Source: Echinometra lucunter (taxonomy: Eukaryota > Echinodermata > Echinoidea > Camarodonta > Echinometridae). From it: a stretch of 64,000 nt of DNA. Of this stretch, positions 1 to 13,192 are shown one piece after another (positions within the stretch are counted from its first letter, which is position 1; each line of letters opens with the position of its first letter). The notes beneath the pieces were generated by a model. It had not been told where the DNA came from and made no database searches. It saw nothing but the letters and a program-made list of their open reading frames with translations. The stretch covers positions 23,433,776-23,497,775 of the forward strand of contig CM057154.1 in the NCBI GenBank assembly GCA_029962745.1, read 5' to 3'. A program made the position numbers and the translations under genes.

Positions 1-1
1 A

Positions 2-3000
2 TTGAGAAAAGACTCAAGTGTTGTAGTGGAGACTCCTGTATCAGTAACTGTGTGCAAGGAAAGTGAATCACCCAATAGATCACCTCAAAAGACTCACACA
101 AGGGCAATGTCAGATTCTGCTGTTGGAGTTGGCAAGATGTTTGGTAGTGGTGCCGCTTTTCAGCCTTGTCATCGGAGAAATAACTCATGGAAGGAGGTCG
201 ACCCAAGAACTGGTAATTCACTAATACTTTTAGGAGTACAAAGTTTTTTTTCATTGCTTGGAGTAAGCGGTCTCTTTAGAGTAGAATTTCATTTGAGAGC
301 AAATTGAAATTTTTCCTTAGAAGCAAATTCAAATTGTTGGTTGTGTTCAAAGATGGCTTTCTCGAAATGGAATGAACTGGTAAGCATGAATACAGAGTTC
401 AGACTGAACCTGACATATACTGCTTACTTGGCGACACTAAGACAAGCAGGTATGGGATGGATCACAGTGGCTATTTTTTATTTTTTTATCTGGTTTAACT
501 TGTTGACAACTGAGATCTTGCAGTGTGCATAGGTTTTGTACAGGGGCCACCTGGTTCCAGTAGGCAAAGGGTTAAGAGTTAAATTTCCTTGAGTTTAGTT
601 AGTAGAGCACCTTTTCAGGTTTTTGTTATTATTTAATTGGAATTCCTCAGGACTACATGTAGATCACTCTCGGATGCCACTGTGATTCACTCAATGTAAT
701 TGTCGGTGACAGTCTTGTGACAACTGTTTTTACCTTTTACATGTACATTACAGATCATTCCTTTGTGAGATTTAGTTGATCTTGTGTGGAAGCTCATGTG
801 AATGATTACTTCGCTAAATTTTTGAGGCTCTGTTACAAATCGCACAGATTCTTAATTTGTACCACATCATGCTTTCTTGGATCATAGCTTATAATGTGTA
901 TTTTCATTCTGTCTAGATCTATATGGTGAAAACCTAGGCCCTGTCTAATAAAGAGTTATGATTGATTCAAGTTGATCGCAACTTTGAGATTCATTTCAAC
1001 TCCTATCTCTTAAGTACACAGTTGAGATCAGTCTCATACTTGCGATTTAAATCAATCACAACTCTTCATAAGACGGGGTCCAATAGTAAATAAGTTGCTC
1101 TGTAACTTCCTTAAGGTCAAATGAAGTTAGGTGTAATCTTTCTGTAATCTATCTTGAAATTTTAAAGAAAAATATTTAGAAAGCTCCTGAAAATAATTTA
1201 GTAACATTAAAGAAATTTAAGTTATTTTGTTTTTCTTTGTCACCATACCTGGCAGTTTCATATCATGTTTGTCTTTACCAGCCCCAGTTTTAGTTTTATT
1301 GAGGGGGGGGGGGGGGGGGATGGGGAGGGAGAGAGAAATATGTAACTCATTGTTTGTTTCATTTGGTCATTAAGCTGCCTTTAGAAAGATTTCTGTTCAA
1401 TTAACCCAGACATATTTCTTCAGTTCAATAAATGAACATGTACATGTAAAAACAATTCAGGTATTCTGAAGAAACAGCTAAAGACATGTTTTTGTACATT
1501 TTTCATGGATTTGACTTTATGGACTATGTTTGTTACCATGCTGATTAACAGTGCATGTAAATTTACAGTAATGTGAAGTGTACTTCATAACAATAAGAAT
1601 TCATTTTCATGACAGATGTCCTCATAATTTATCTGGCTAAATATAACTAGGTTTGGCACCTTTAAATTATTACCAAAAAAAAAATCATCTTTTCACTTTT
1701 CAGTGTGTTTATATATTTTCAAAGTACAATAAAAAGAACCGTACCAAATATTTTGAACTGCTAATGATACAGAGAAGGGGAGAAAAAACAAGAAAAAAAA
1801 AACAAGAAAAAAAGAAGATAACATTGAGTTGATAATTTGAAAGCTATGTTGAAAATTCATGGCATATTTTTTAGAATACGCCTTTATAGTTCTTTTTAAT
1901 TTTTAAATTTATTTAATTTTTTTTTTTTTTTAATAGATAAAACAGCTTTTTCAAGATTCCAGCTGTTAAAAATTTAAAAATTTGCTGTATTTGATTGATT
2001 GAAAGGTGCATTCTGAATCCTCAGTGAAAATGATGAATTGCTGGTATGATCATGTACCCGTATTATTTTCTTTTACAGCTGTGGAGAGGGATGCCATTAA
2101 TATATTCACGAGGTACATATGTAAAGATGCCACATCACCCATTGGGGTACCAGAGGAAATTAGATTAGATATTATAGGTAAGTCATGTAGATGATTGAAA
2201 AGATATATATTTCCCTTTTCAAAAAATACATAAAACAATCTTTTATCTGTGCATGTCTGTGTGTGAAATTGTGAAGAATATTCATTTTTGGTTAGACTGT
2301 TAATTTTCTTGATTATTGTTATGCCCAGAGCTTCGCATATTTCAAATTTCAACACAGAAGGGTGTCATTACTATTGAAAGATATTGATCATGATTTATTG
2401 ATAATTTTTGTGGTCTTTTTTTTTCATTGCAAACTACATGTATACATGAACAAAAATAAATTGTACGTAATTAATGATACTTTATCATAGCGTGATAGTT
2501 TGGAAGAAGAGAAGTCGGGTACATCCATAGACATATGATAAATTTACTAGACGAATAGCAGCACACGCGGATATCATTACGTGAATGGCATTAGGCCCTG
2601 CCTCTTTCGGATCATTTGAAGGCCGACCTAAGCACCCATTATCGTTGCATTATTCATACATGTATCTATTGCGCGTATCAATTTTATTGTGACACTTTGA
2701 TTTGATGCGCATTTGTTGCGCATTTGTTGCACATTTATTGTGCATTTATTGTGCATGTTTTTAGCTGATGGGTGTGATGTTTTAAAACATGCACAAATGC
2801 ACGTCACTCCTTGGAATCATCTTACAAAATGAATTATTCATGTTTGATCATGAATATTGATGGGTGCTTAGGTCGGCCTTCTAATGGATCTAGACAAAAT
2901 GGCGGAGCTTTAGGGGCCTGGGTACATCACAGAGTGGTTGTTTTCATCATATTTTGTTTTTTTTCACAGCTAAGATTTGTCCCAAAGATGGCCAGTTTGA

Positions 3001-6000
3001 TCCAGATAGTTTCAAAGCAGCCCAGAACTATGCATTCGGTGTTATGGAAAAGCAGTGAGTTTAATATTCAATATGAGTTTCCAGTTTTTTTAGATATCAG
3101 AAGATCAGACATGTTGTTGCAAACATATACTATGCACCCACTTATATGTTCTGTTTTGTGTACTACTCCATTTCATTCTAATGTTGATGAGATATAAAGT
3201 GTACCCCCATTCAAGTCCTCATTCAAATTTAAATATTCCTTCCCATGTCAGATGATTTTAAACTAGTATACTCTTAAACATTTTTTTTGTGAACTGCTAA
3301 TCTATCTAAATTTGACAAATATTTTGTGAACTGCTAATCTATCTAAATTTGACAAATTCAAAATCGTATCAGGCATGAAAGAAATTAGTTATACAAAATT
3401 AGTGACATTTCTTAAAATCCATTATCTTTTTCTTCATTTGAATTTTGGACAATTGAGGAATCATGTGATTGTGATAAACATCTTCTTTGTTTTTATTTTG
3501 TAAAAAATGTAGAGTGTCATAATGTTAAAGTCTGATATCAATTAGCATGTTTTATTCTCTTTTTCTCTCTTTTTTTGTGTTGATAGATATTTCCAGTCAT
3601 TCCTGATGAGTGAATTCCATTGTAAATATCAGATAGATGTACTAACAAGTGGGCGTGTCTACCTGGCGGACATACTTTACAACGATGTAGCCACCTTCTA
3701 CTTTATGGAGGTATGTGACATCATTCTACATCGCAGTCTAAGTTACGAGTTTTGTGGCACAGCTGCATATTATTTGTATTGGGTAGGGTATCCCTATTTT
3801 TTGTGCCTTCAAATTGTTGCCTGAAAAGCATGGATTCCTCCGTTTTGAAACTTGAGCTTTTAGAAAAGCATATGAAAAATATTGTATGGATAATTTTGTC
3901 AGGGGAAATCCATCAATTTTGCTGTAAGAAGGTGACAGGTATGCGTTCACGTGGAGGTTCATTTTCTTGACTTTTGACATAGAAATGAATCCTGTATTTG
4001 GTTGGTGTTTTTCATAATTATAATAATAATAGTGCTGTGGTGGGATTCAAACCCCACATCTCATGGTTCACAGTCCAGGGACTTATCCACTGATCCACAA
4101 CACATCTATTTCATAGCTAGTTATTGATGATTTTGATAGAGGTGTAAGGCATAGTTGATGGTTCACGTGGAAGGATTTATTCCTGGTTGTATGCTATACA
4201 CTTTGTGCCCCTTCTCCTCCTTAACTGTCAAAGAATATTGGATTTATCAGTAATTTCATTACTTTAAAGTGATATCATCTCATAACCTCCTGAATAAATT
4301 TGTAATACAGTGGCAGTCAGCATGTGGCAGTTAGCATTCATTGACTACACTCTTATACTCTTCAGCCCAGAACAATAGATATGGTCCAGTGTTCTGGGCT
4401 GAATAGTGTAAGAGCGTAAAGATGTTCTCACACTAGAGCTACGGTTAGAGTCGGTTCAAGACGGTCAGTGACGGTTAAGTGACTGTCACTGACCGTTCTT
4501 GACAGTTCTAGACTGTCATACTTCTGTAATGAGGCCATATTAGACCGTACAAGAACCGTTATATGAACCGTATTACAGACTGTAGTAACTGACAGTTGGA
4601 GAGAAAGTTTTGAACATGTTCAAAACTTCCTTTCTGACCGAGTCAGACTGACTGATCCAAAATAACCGAAGTAAACTGTACAATGACCTTACAACACCAT
4701 CATGGACCGTACTTGACCGTTATGGACCATACTTGACCATTGTGGATCGAATTTAGCCGTAGTAGTGACCGTTTTACTTCATATTAGTATGACCAAACTC
4801 GGCTAAATATGGTCTGTAGCTGACTGTAGCGCTAATGTGAGAACATCTTAATGAATACCAACTAGGTCTGTACACCTTTAAGCATCTTCCAAATGATCGC
4901 TCATCTGAGACATTCCGATATTATTCATGTTATGTAGTACCTGGAGCAAGAGAATGCCGTCCATCTACTACAATTCTGGTTGGCCGGAGAGAACTTTCAG
5001 CAGCATTTATTATCTCAGCAAGGGCAGTATGATCCCATGGAAGCTCAGAATGATGCCATGGTGCTCTATGAAAAGTAAGTTATCCATTACCATGTCACAT
5101 ATGATTTCTATGTTTTTGAAATGCTGTCATAATGTATGTATGATTTTATGGCGAAGTCTAGGATATTTCGCAGAGTGTCAGATCTCTCTCTCTCAGAACA
5201 ATGAAAATTCACTTATTGTAATCTTTTAACTTATTTCTCTCTTCCAGATCAATATGATTCATTTTGGAGATGTAGATAAACTAATGAGCTTCAAAATTAT
5301 ACCATTGCTGGAATGAACTGAAAATATGCATATTTCCAGGAACTATTGATTACATACATTTTTGACATGCTCATGCATATGAACAAAGTCTCTCGAATGT
5401 TGTAAGAAGTTGTTGTGTGGAGGGGAAGAATCTGTACTTTTCTATTTGATTACCAAAGAATTTTGAATTGTATCCTTTGAAGTCATTGATATGCTTAATT
5501 TGTTTTGAATTTTATTATGCATTTTTCATTTGGAAAATGTGCATTTGTTCATGATGAGATGAATTATTTATCGGCAATTGTAGGAAATCTAACCAATTAC
5601 CTAACAGCTCCACTTTTATCTTAATTAACAGGTACTTTTCATTGCAAGCTACGAGCCCTTTAGGCTTTGATGATAAAATCCGCTTTGAGGTGGAGAGTAA
5701 TATATGTCGGGAAGGAGGACCCCTGCCAACATGCTTCTCAACACCAATGAGACAAACTTACACTACACTAGAATCAGTGAGTATTCATGAACTTCATTTC
5801 ATTAAATGATGATACAATACCTTCTGATTTATAGCTAAACCATTTTCTGAGTGCCAGAAAGTCATTAACTCATACTTATGAAGTTGAGTTGCTTCTGGAT
5901 CTCAGCAAATGATATGATGTTGGGAAGAAAGAAAAATGGAAATCAAACTGGGAACAAGAATAATGAGTGGGATCAAGGGGGAGAGGGAGCAGAGGAAGAG

Positions 6001-8609
6001 AGAGGGAGAGGAAGAGGAGAGAGAAGGAGGTAGAGGCAGAGAGGGAGAACAGTGATGAAAGACAAGATTTCAGTTTTGTTGTTATGGTTACTGTTTTGTG
6101 TTTTCCTTCCTTTTCCAATATTTGTCATTAACTAAGGGGAAAAACAAAACAATAACAATAACAATAACCCCCCAAACCCCTTGTTTTTAGTGCCTATATT
6201 TCATGTGGCACAAATCAGAGAAGGGTATAAATGTTTGTCCTAACCATACAGTGCTTATTGATATATTTTATTTCCAGATGCATTTTCCTGGGTTCTTGCG
6301 CCATGAGCTGTACTATAAGTTCCTCAATGAGCTCATCAGCAACATCAAGAGTGAGCATGGCTCCATGGCTGCCGCAGGGTCTGTTGCCACTGCCCTAGAT
6401 GATGATCAGTCCTCGGTCTCCTCAGAGCCAGCTACCAGGGGTATGCGCAACACCCTGCTGGCTGAGGGCAATGTGGTCAAGCTCTTTGATGGGGATCTGA
6501 ACATTGACCAGATGAAGTTTGATCCAGACTCTCTTTGGCAGAGACCTCGCGCTGGGTGAGACGATTATGTTCTGTTAGCCTTATGCATCTTAAGTCCTAC
6601 TCACCACTGATGCTATTGCATCATAAACTGTTCTTTGTATAGGACATTGATCCTATGCATTATGAGTCCTGTGCATCATTTTGCATAAGATACAGAACCT
6701 TGGGAAAACATAAATTTTAATGAAAAGAGAGGATTGAGGTAAGCAATTTGAAAAAATTCCATCAAAATCAGTTATGAAATGAGAAAGTTATGAAAGTTGG
6801 AAAAGTCTCGATTTATTTTCTATGCCTATCCTCAAATTGGCAATGTTGCTTCAAAATGGCAGGTTTTTGTGGACAACTCTTAATATATTTTGTACACAAA
6901 ACTTCATATTTTCTCCATTATCTCTCAAGGTGCAGCCTGTCTCCTTCTTAGCTCGAGATATATCATGGGAAATGTATTTGACACAACATTGTGTTGAGTT
7001 CACAATGAGACCAGCAGCATCTGTGAGAAGTAATATCTCCTACCAAGTAGTATAGCCCATCAAATCAGTCTTTGAAAGTTAGTAATCTGATGGATTGTTG
7101 TATTTTTCTATTCAGCTAACATGTTCTGTTCTGTATGTGTGTATTTTTTCCCACAGGAATTCTGGTATGATGTTTGGTAAGGTGAATCATCTAGGTCAGT
7201 TTGTACCTGAATATGAACCAGATCCTGAATCACTTCAAAAGAGAAGCACGTCCAATAAATTCTCTCTCAAGAAGCTCGTCACCAAAGAGGAAGATAAGGT
7301 AGGTCATTGTCTCTTTGACAACAGTGAATGGTAAATGAAAAAAATGGTAATAGACTTGGTTATTTTATGTTTAGTAAATATTTAGAAATTGGTGTTTTTA
7401 TAGAATCTGGAAATTTTCCTTATTCAAGAAATGTGTTTACATTAAGCCAATTTGGGACTGGGCTGTTGTGAGAAGTGTTTGAACGATAGTGATGGTGGAG
7501 TGTGTTTCATTGTTTGTGGGGGGGGGGGTATTTCTCTTTTGTAAAAGTCTAATTCATAGTGATCAGTTTTTGCACTGTCTCTGTGATACATTAAAAAAGC
7601 AGCACTATTTTTTCTTTTTTTTAAAGGATTACTTGCAATGTCGTTTGTAGCTCTCACGCCTGTGTTATGATCTTTGATAATGCAGGGGAATTAAAGGGAA
7701 AGTCTACCCTAGAAGTTACACTGTTTCAATGAAAGGAGATAAATTTGAACAGCATTTAAAAAAGAAATGAGCAAAATCGGTCACTGATGACATCATATGC
7801 GAGCAGGTCTCTATTCACTTTGTACATGAAATTTCACATTTTCTCAATTTTCTTGGAAGTTACACATTTTCTTACCCCATAGTCAAAGTATGTTATGTAA
7901 AAAGCAATTCTGCTGAACATACATTGATTATGGGGGTTAGAAAATGTGTAACTTCCAAGAAAATTGAGAAAATGTGAAATTTCATGTACAAAGTGAATGG
8001 AAACCTGCTCGCATATGATGTCATCAGTGTTGCCAGTTTGCAGAGCGGAGAGTACTTTGCTAGAAAATGTAAATGAGTGTAATTTTCTTATCCTTTGACC
8101 GATTTTGCTCATTTCTTTTTTAAAATGCTGTTCAAATTTATCTCCTTTTATTGAAACAGTGAAACTTCTAAGGTGGACTTACCCTTTAAGGAAGAATGCA
8201 TTTTCTATCTTTTTCATTGTCTTAGCAAAAAATATAATGATAAAAATGTTTTTTTTTGTGTAGTGCATATGTCTGTCACACTTGACACTCTTGGCAATCC
8301 ACTGCTATTACCTCAGCTTTAGCATTGCTGCCAATCCAGTGCTATAGCATTTCAAAGAATTTCTTCCTATCAGGTACCCATTTACTTTACCTGGGTAGAG
8401 AGTGGCAAACATAGATAAATGTCTTGCCAAGAGACATTAATCAGCTTTGAACCTGAAAAGATGTTGTACTTTTCTGTTTGCAGAGTAAAGAGGAGATGGC
8501 TCTGAAGATAGCCCAGATGATCATCAACGATGTCAACAAGCAAACCCAGGGATTAGCAGGGGAAGACATACCGTCACCTACGGCAGCTAAACCACCTCAG
8601 GGGTTATAG
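2..8609 (+). CDS. AKAP10: AKAP10 (dual-specificity A-kinase anchoring protein 2), 3' part, partial at the 5' end
   Basis: Exons: <1-212, 2079-2177, 2970-3054, 3587-3710, 4938-5074, 5632-5776, 6278-6555, 7157-7298, 8484-8609 (stop TAG). All have GT-AG borders and the phase is kept throughout, giving 448 visible residues. The protein anchors the regulatory subunit of protein kinase A, in vertebrates at mitochondria and endosomes. What shows it: the end of RGS domain A (the segment with KYQIDVLTSGRVYLADILYN lies between the RGS halves), then RGS domain B (LQFWLAGENF, YEKYFSLQAT, ESNICREGGPLP, PGFLRHELYYKFLN). An acidic linker follows, then FDPDSLWQRPRAG and LGQFVPEYEPDPES. The C-terminal amphipathic helix EEMALKIAQMIINDVNKQ corresponds to the RII-binding helix of human AKAP10. 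The human protein is about 662 residues, so roughly the first third lies outside. The protein ends PPQGL and lacks the TKL-type PDZ ligand of the human tail. The first exon is less conserved and is placed by phase only. Confidence 0.93.
213..2078 (+). other. AKAP10 intron, first in the window
   Basis: The intron runs from GTAATT at 213 to TTTTACAG ending at 2078. It holds an 18-base poly-G run at about 1302-1319, A-rich and T-rich tracts (1672-1682, 1790-1815, 1916-1932) and no convincing exon. A short imperfect inverted repeat, AATAAAGAGTTATGATTGAT against ATCAATCACAACTCTTCATA (about 947-1072), may be a small foldback element. Confidence 0.6.
2609..2891. mobile_element. Foldback MITE in AKAP10 intron with internal 12-bp tandem repeat
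   Basis: Terminal inverted repeats are GAAGGCCGACCTAAGCACCC at 2618-2637 and its complement GGGTGCTTAGGTCGGCCTTC at 2862-2881. Weaker pairing of GGATC with GATCC extends outward. Inside, TTGTTGCGCATT-type 12-mers (TTGTTGCACATT, TATTGTGCATT) repeat about five times at 2705-2757. There is no coding capacity, so it is a non-autonomous DNA element. Confidence 0.75.
3286..3357. repeat. Two-copy 37-bp tandem repeat
   Basis: The unit TTTTGTGAACTGCTAATCTA and the following TCTAAATTTGACAAAT occurs twice in a row with period 37. The two copies are almost identical, so this is a recent local duplication in an AKAP10 intron. Confidence 0.85.
4346..4412. repeat. Short hairpin repeat
   Basis: CTCTTATACTCTTCAGCCCA plus GAACA (left) pairs with TGTTCTGGGCTGAATAGTGT plus AAGAG (right) around a loop of about 15 bases. 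It directly abuts the larger element starting at 4419. Confidence 0.6.
4419..4850. mobile_element. Foldback MITE rich in GACCGT motifs
   Basis: AAGATGTTCTCACACTAGAG at the left end matches the reverse complement of the right end, GCTAATGTGAGAACATCTT. The interior is packed with GACCGT/ACGGTC repeats on both strands (ACGGTCAGTGACGG, GACCGTACTTGACCGT and similar). It is about 430 bp, has no ORF, and lies between AKAP10 exons at 3710 and 4938. Confidence 0.75.
7691..8189. mobile_element. TTAA-flanked foldback element (piggyBac-like MITE)
   Basis: This is an almost complete palindrome. The left arm starts TTAA-AGGGAAAGTCTACCCT and the right arm ends GGTGGACTTACCCT-TTAA. The arms of about 230 bp pair along their length; for example TCCAAGAAAATTGAGAAAAT at 7946 has its complement at about 7832-7858. 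TTAA on both sides suits a piggyBac-type target duplication. It lies in the last AKAP10 intron. Confidence 0.8.
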
Positions 8610-8765
8610 CATAGGATACATACCATCTCATGATGACAAGGTTTGTTTAGGTGTTTGAACCCCTTTCTGTGCCATGGGTACCAATCCTGCATGTGAGAGT
8701 TGAATTCTGTGTCTTGACTGAGAATGGCTATATTTCTCTTCCTGATCTGAAGCAGATGTCTTCAT

Positions 8766-8771
8766 AATAAA
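8766..8771 (+). terminator. Candidate polyadenylation signal of AKAP10
   Basis: Canonical AATAAA lies 157 bases after the AKAP10 stop and is followed by a GT-rich stretch (TGTCCTGTGG). More distal sites are possible, and no transcript evidence is visible. Confidence 0.4.
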
Positions 8772-9868
8772 GCATATTGTAATTTCAGATGTCCTGTGGC
8801 CAGTTCAATATGAAACAAAGTACAATGAAACTTTTATAAAAAATACCATTAAGACTATTCCAGTGTATATAGAATTATAAAATACAATGGAATGATTTTT
8901 TTACTTACACTGGATGTAGCATATTTTACTGTATCTTGATAAGTGCTACGTCTACCCATCACCACTTCTGCACTTCATGTCACTTCTTGCAACTTCTCAC
9001 CTCACCTGCCATCCCAGAATAGCTTCCTGTGTGAGCTGCCAAAGGGATTACCCCATCAAGTATCAAGTGAACCTCTGCTGCTGGAAGACAAGGAAAGAGG
9101 TCCATGTATGGCTGGTGGTCTACACGTGCATGTTCTTTTATTACCAGTACATATTTCATTGAGAAACACTTTATCAAGGGGAAAGAGAAAATGTGATGTG
9201 TATTGATGGGTATTACTTCTGTGCAGGTAGACTTTAAAGCAGGTTTCACTGTGGCAGAAGTTGGAATTTAACTCTTAAAAAGTTGATTTATGATAATTGT
9301 TCAAGGACTTGGCACAGAGGGGGTTTCAAGTTTGTGTGCATCATTTATATAGGACATTGATTCTCTTGCCAAAATGAATTAACTTTGTTAGCATTGACAG
9401 GTGCATGTGTGTCAACTTCTATTGTATTTCATGTGGCAGCTTATAAAGGAATATATCAAGGTCTTGAGGTAAGCAAGGTCATCATCTGTCACAAGATAGA
9501 TATCCTTAATGCCTCTTATAAACAGAGTCATTGACACGTGTGAGATAGCTGGTTTGAAAAACAGCTGTGAGAAGTTCATGTAACGGGTTTCCAGTCATCC
9601 TGTAGTCCTGTATGCATTTGTGTTTCATTACCAATTTGCTTAAACCCTGCAACCTTATAGTCCATTAGAGTTCCTGTATCACTACATCATCAGTGATTCA
9701 CAGTAGCATGTATATGTAGATAGTTCTTTTTTTTCTAAAAAATAATGTTTCAGTGGAAGCCCTCAAGATCAACTGTACTTCTTAGTTCAAAATGTAATCA
9801 GGCTCTTTTAGTTCAGTCAGTGCTTGATATGTCGAATGATCTACATTACATGTGAATTAGTGCGACTA

Positions 9869-10012
9869 GATAACAATCTGTATGCCCATATCTACAGGGA
9901 ATCCAACTTTCTGATTTATAAGAGTATGAAATCTCTAGACAAGATAACAATCTGTACGCCCATTTCTACAGGGAATCCAACTTTCTGATTTATAAGAGTA
10001 TGAAATCTCATT
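9869..10012. repeat. Two-copy 74-bp tandem repeat
   Basis: GATAACAATCTGTATGCCCA at 9869 recurs as GATAACAATCTGTACGCCCA at 9943. The following sequence, down to GAGTATGAAATCTC, is the same in both copies. Period 74, only a few mismatches. Confidence 0.85.
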
Positions 10013-10970
10013 GCTACAGATTTCTCTGCCATGTTCACTGGTAGCCTCAAGAAAGGTGAAAAAATGAACACCCAACAACAGGGAACTAAATCAATGTGAT
10101 GAGTGGTTTGATATGTAGAAGTCATTAACATCATGCTACATGTGTAGAAAAGAAACTGTGTTGTGTTTGATATCAACTATGAAATATGTGGTTTATATCA
10201 CGATTGGATAGTTGCAAGTGAGTTTGCAATCTGTTACTTATTGATCAACCTGAAGTTGTAGATTGACAGTATTATTTGGTATACTTGTGTCCCTTTGTAA
10301 AAACTCCTAGTGTTCTTCCCAGTTCCCACTGTAAATTCTCCTATCTGAAGTTGTGATTACTGTGAAATGAGGTTCTGCATCATAACTAGGAAAGAATTAT
10401 TGATTGTGTGCCTCTTTAATGTATTCAAATTGAGTGCATGTTTTCCATGCATGGCCTAACATTAATTATTGTATACAACATGCTTCCTGGTTATTGGAAT
10501 GTGTAGAAATCAACACCGCTCATTTGAATCCCTAGTAAATATATTTCTGGAACCTATTTATCTTTTTGTATGCCTCCATGTTACATGTAAATGTATTGCT
10601 TTGAGGCATTGTGTTTCTGGTAGTTCATGTCCGTCCATGATTTCAACTCCACAAATATAACTCATAAATGGAGGAAAGAGTTTTTAATCAGTTTTTGTGA
10701 CAACTCGAGCATTGTGTGAACATATCAGTGATGCATGCTGTGAAAAATCTACATGTAACTGCATTTTAGCTCTACAAAGTACCAAAGTTTAGTTCAGGTT
10801 TCATCAATTTTATGCCTCTGCCCACTGAAAGTGATGCCAAAGGTATTTTTACCCGCACTTCACCAAAATTAGTTTTTACTGTTGTACAGCAATTAGTTTT
10901 GTTCAGTTATTGAAGGGACACCCCAACCACTCCACAGGGAGCTGACCTCAGGCAGTTATGGACAAAGAAA

Positions 10971-11290
10971 TTTATCAGTTTTATCATCAGTGTTTTGGGA
11001 ATATTAAAAAAAGATCAAGTCTGAACAGCCCATTTGATGTAAGTACATGGATATTCAGGGCTTAGATATGAAGTCTTACGTTTATCAGTTTTATGATCAA
11101 TGGTATGGGGAATCGAGAGTAATTAATCTGCACAGCCCATTTGATCGTAAGTACACAGATATTCAGCGCTTAAATGATATGTCTTATGCTTATCAGTTTT
11201 ATGATCAGCGGTTTTGGAATTTAAGAGTATGAAGTTTCAACAGCTCCCTTGATGTATTTAGGGCTTAAATAATTGGTTTTAAGTATCATG
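10971..11290. repeat. Degenerate ~109-bp tandem repeat, about 2.8 copies
   Basis: TTTATCAGTTTTATCATCAG (10,971), TTTATCAGTTTTATGATCAA (11,081) and CTTATCAGTTTTATGATCAG (11,189) head three consecutive units that share GCCCATTTGAT, GTAAGTACA and GATATTCAG blocks. Divergence shows the array is old. Confidence 0.75.
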
Positions 11291-13192
11291 CAGGGTGTAG
11301 ATTTCTGATGAGGCAGTTGTTACTTTTGTAACCCTTTGTTTTCCTTTGTGGCATATTGGTATTACTTTGTGAAAGAAGTGATCAAGTCAATGAAAGCAAT
11401 ATTAATTGTGACATGTGATTCAGGTGTTTGTGTGTACTATTGTGTGATGTACATACTTCAGAAACTATTTTATGAAGATCTTGACTTGTTAAAAGTGATG
11501 AAATTATTTTTTGTTCTCTCATATGATGTATATTGGAAATTAGTGGATGATTCTCTAAAGGTCAGCCAATGTGATAATGTATTGGTCATTTTACCCCTGC
11601 TACTAGTATCAAAAAGCTTAGTGAATAAGTAAAATCATTTGCAATAAGTTTACAATCAACATATTCATGCAGATGTTTACTGCCTATTAATGAAAAGGGA
11701 ACCGAAAGTCTGAAATTGAAAGAAAAATCAAGATCATTCTGAATTTATCGGTCATCACTTCTTGACAATATCTCACAGCCTTTAAAAGCAGTCTGAAATT
11801 GATTTGTGCACTCTGTTTCCAAATAATCCATTTTTATGAACAATCATAAGTCATGCACTCTCAAAACCCTTGATATAAAAATCTGTCCATTGATTGTTTT
11901 TATCATTATTTTGAATTATCAATATTTAAAAATTTTTAATTTTACATACTGCTGAGCAGTATCTATACAATATCTAAAGGTGTCCATTGACTTTTTGAAA
12001 TGGAGGGGGGGGGGGGGGGGGGAGGGGGTGTTGTACATTACATATCCCCAAATGTATGTTATCTGTTATTGTGTGTGCTCTGCAAAATACGTCGATCATT
12101 TTATGAAATTGTTTGCATTTAAATTCATTTCACCATTCATTCCATCATTAGCCACATTGAAATATAAATGTCACATACAATAGAATTGTCATATATAATT
12201 ATTGAAAATGATTCCACAGTTATTTAACAAATTCAGATTGCTAGTTTTACTTAGAAATGTTTCTTGTTTATTTACTCTGTCTTGGAGAGTGTGATGTGTG
12301 TTTACCTCATGGATTTAGATAGATGGTATTTTAATTTTTGATGGAGATATATTCTTTTAGTTCACTGGAGCAGACAGCATTATAACCAAAGAACAAGGGT
12401 TCTATAGATATATATTTAGAATAGTGAAAGTAAATTCTGTAGAAGTTATACTTTGCCATTCTCACCAGTGCTGCATCTCTAGAAATGCTTTTTGTATTTT
12501 TGAATAATCCATGTTTATGTTATCGGTGTGCATCATTTTATATTAAGTTTTCCTTCATTATTCATGTACGGTAGTCTTTTGTTTTCATACAGAGATGCAG
12601 CTTGTATACTGTTATTTAGAATATTATAAATTCAGTTGACAAGCATGAATGATTTTTAATGAATATATGAATTTATTGATGGCTTATACCATATTGGTTG
12701 GTCTCTAGTCTATTTCCTGTGATACTGTGAAAGAAATATTAGTAATGAAAAGATGAAATATATGAAAATATATTTTTATGATTACAAAAAGGGGAAGAAA
12801 AGAGAATGAAGTAAGTTCTATGGGGGAGATCACATAATTTATACTGCCCCCCAACAAAATCATATATCATTAATCTTGCAGCTTGGTTTTAAAATTGACA
12901 GGTCTCACATAATGCACATACAACGCTATGAAGGCTTGTTCACATATGAAGGGGAAAACCCCCGCAGATTATTTTTTCCTAATGAATGGGAAACGAGGCA
13001 GGAAAAAAAAATGCAGAGGCAAGAGTCATACTATTTTTTGCTTTCTGGCAGCAAAAGGTGTGGACCAATCAAATTCTTATGAACTTAGTATAAGTTATAA
13101 CATAATGATGACACAAGTTTGCCTGAGCAAAACTTTCTCTTATTTTGAGCATGAACTTTTTTGATGTGTTAATGTGCATCTCATTATCACAG

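Noticed and set aside
3752..3980. ORFs on both strands after AKAP10 exon at 3587-3710
   Set aside because: They extend past the GTATGT donor into intron; AKAP10 homology resumes at 4,938.
8943..9249. ORFs with a Cys-containing peptide (CVSCQRDYPIKYQ) after AKAP10
   Set aside because: No splice signals, no recognisable domain and overlapping alternatives on both strands; more likely 3'UTR.
11336..11632. 98-codon hydrophobic ORF
   Set aside because: AT-driven Phe/Leu/Tyr/Val composition, no signals around it.
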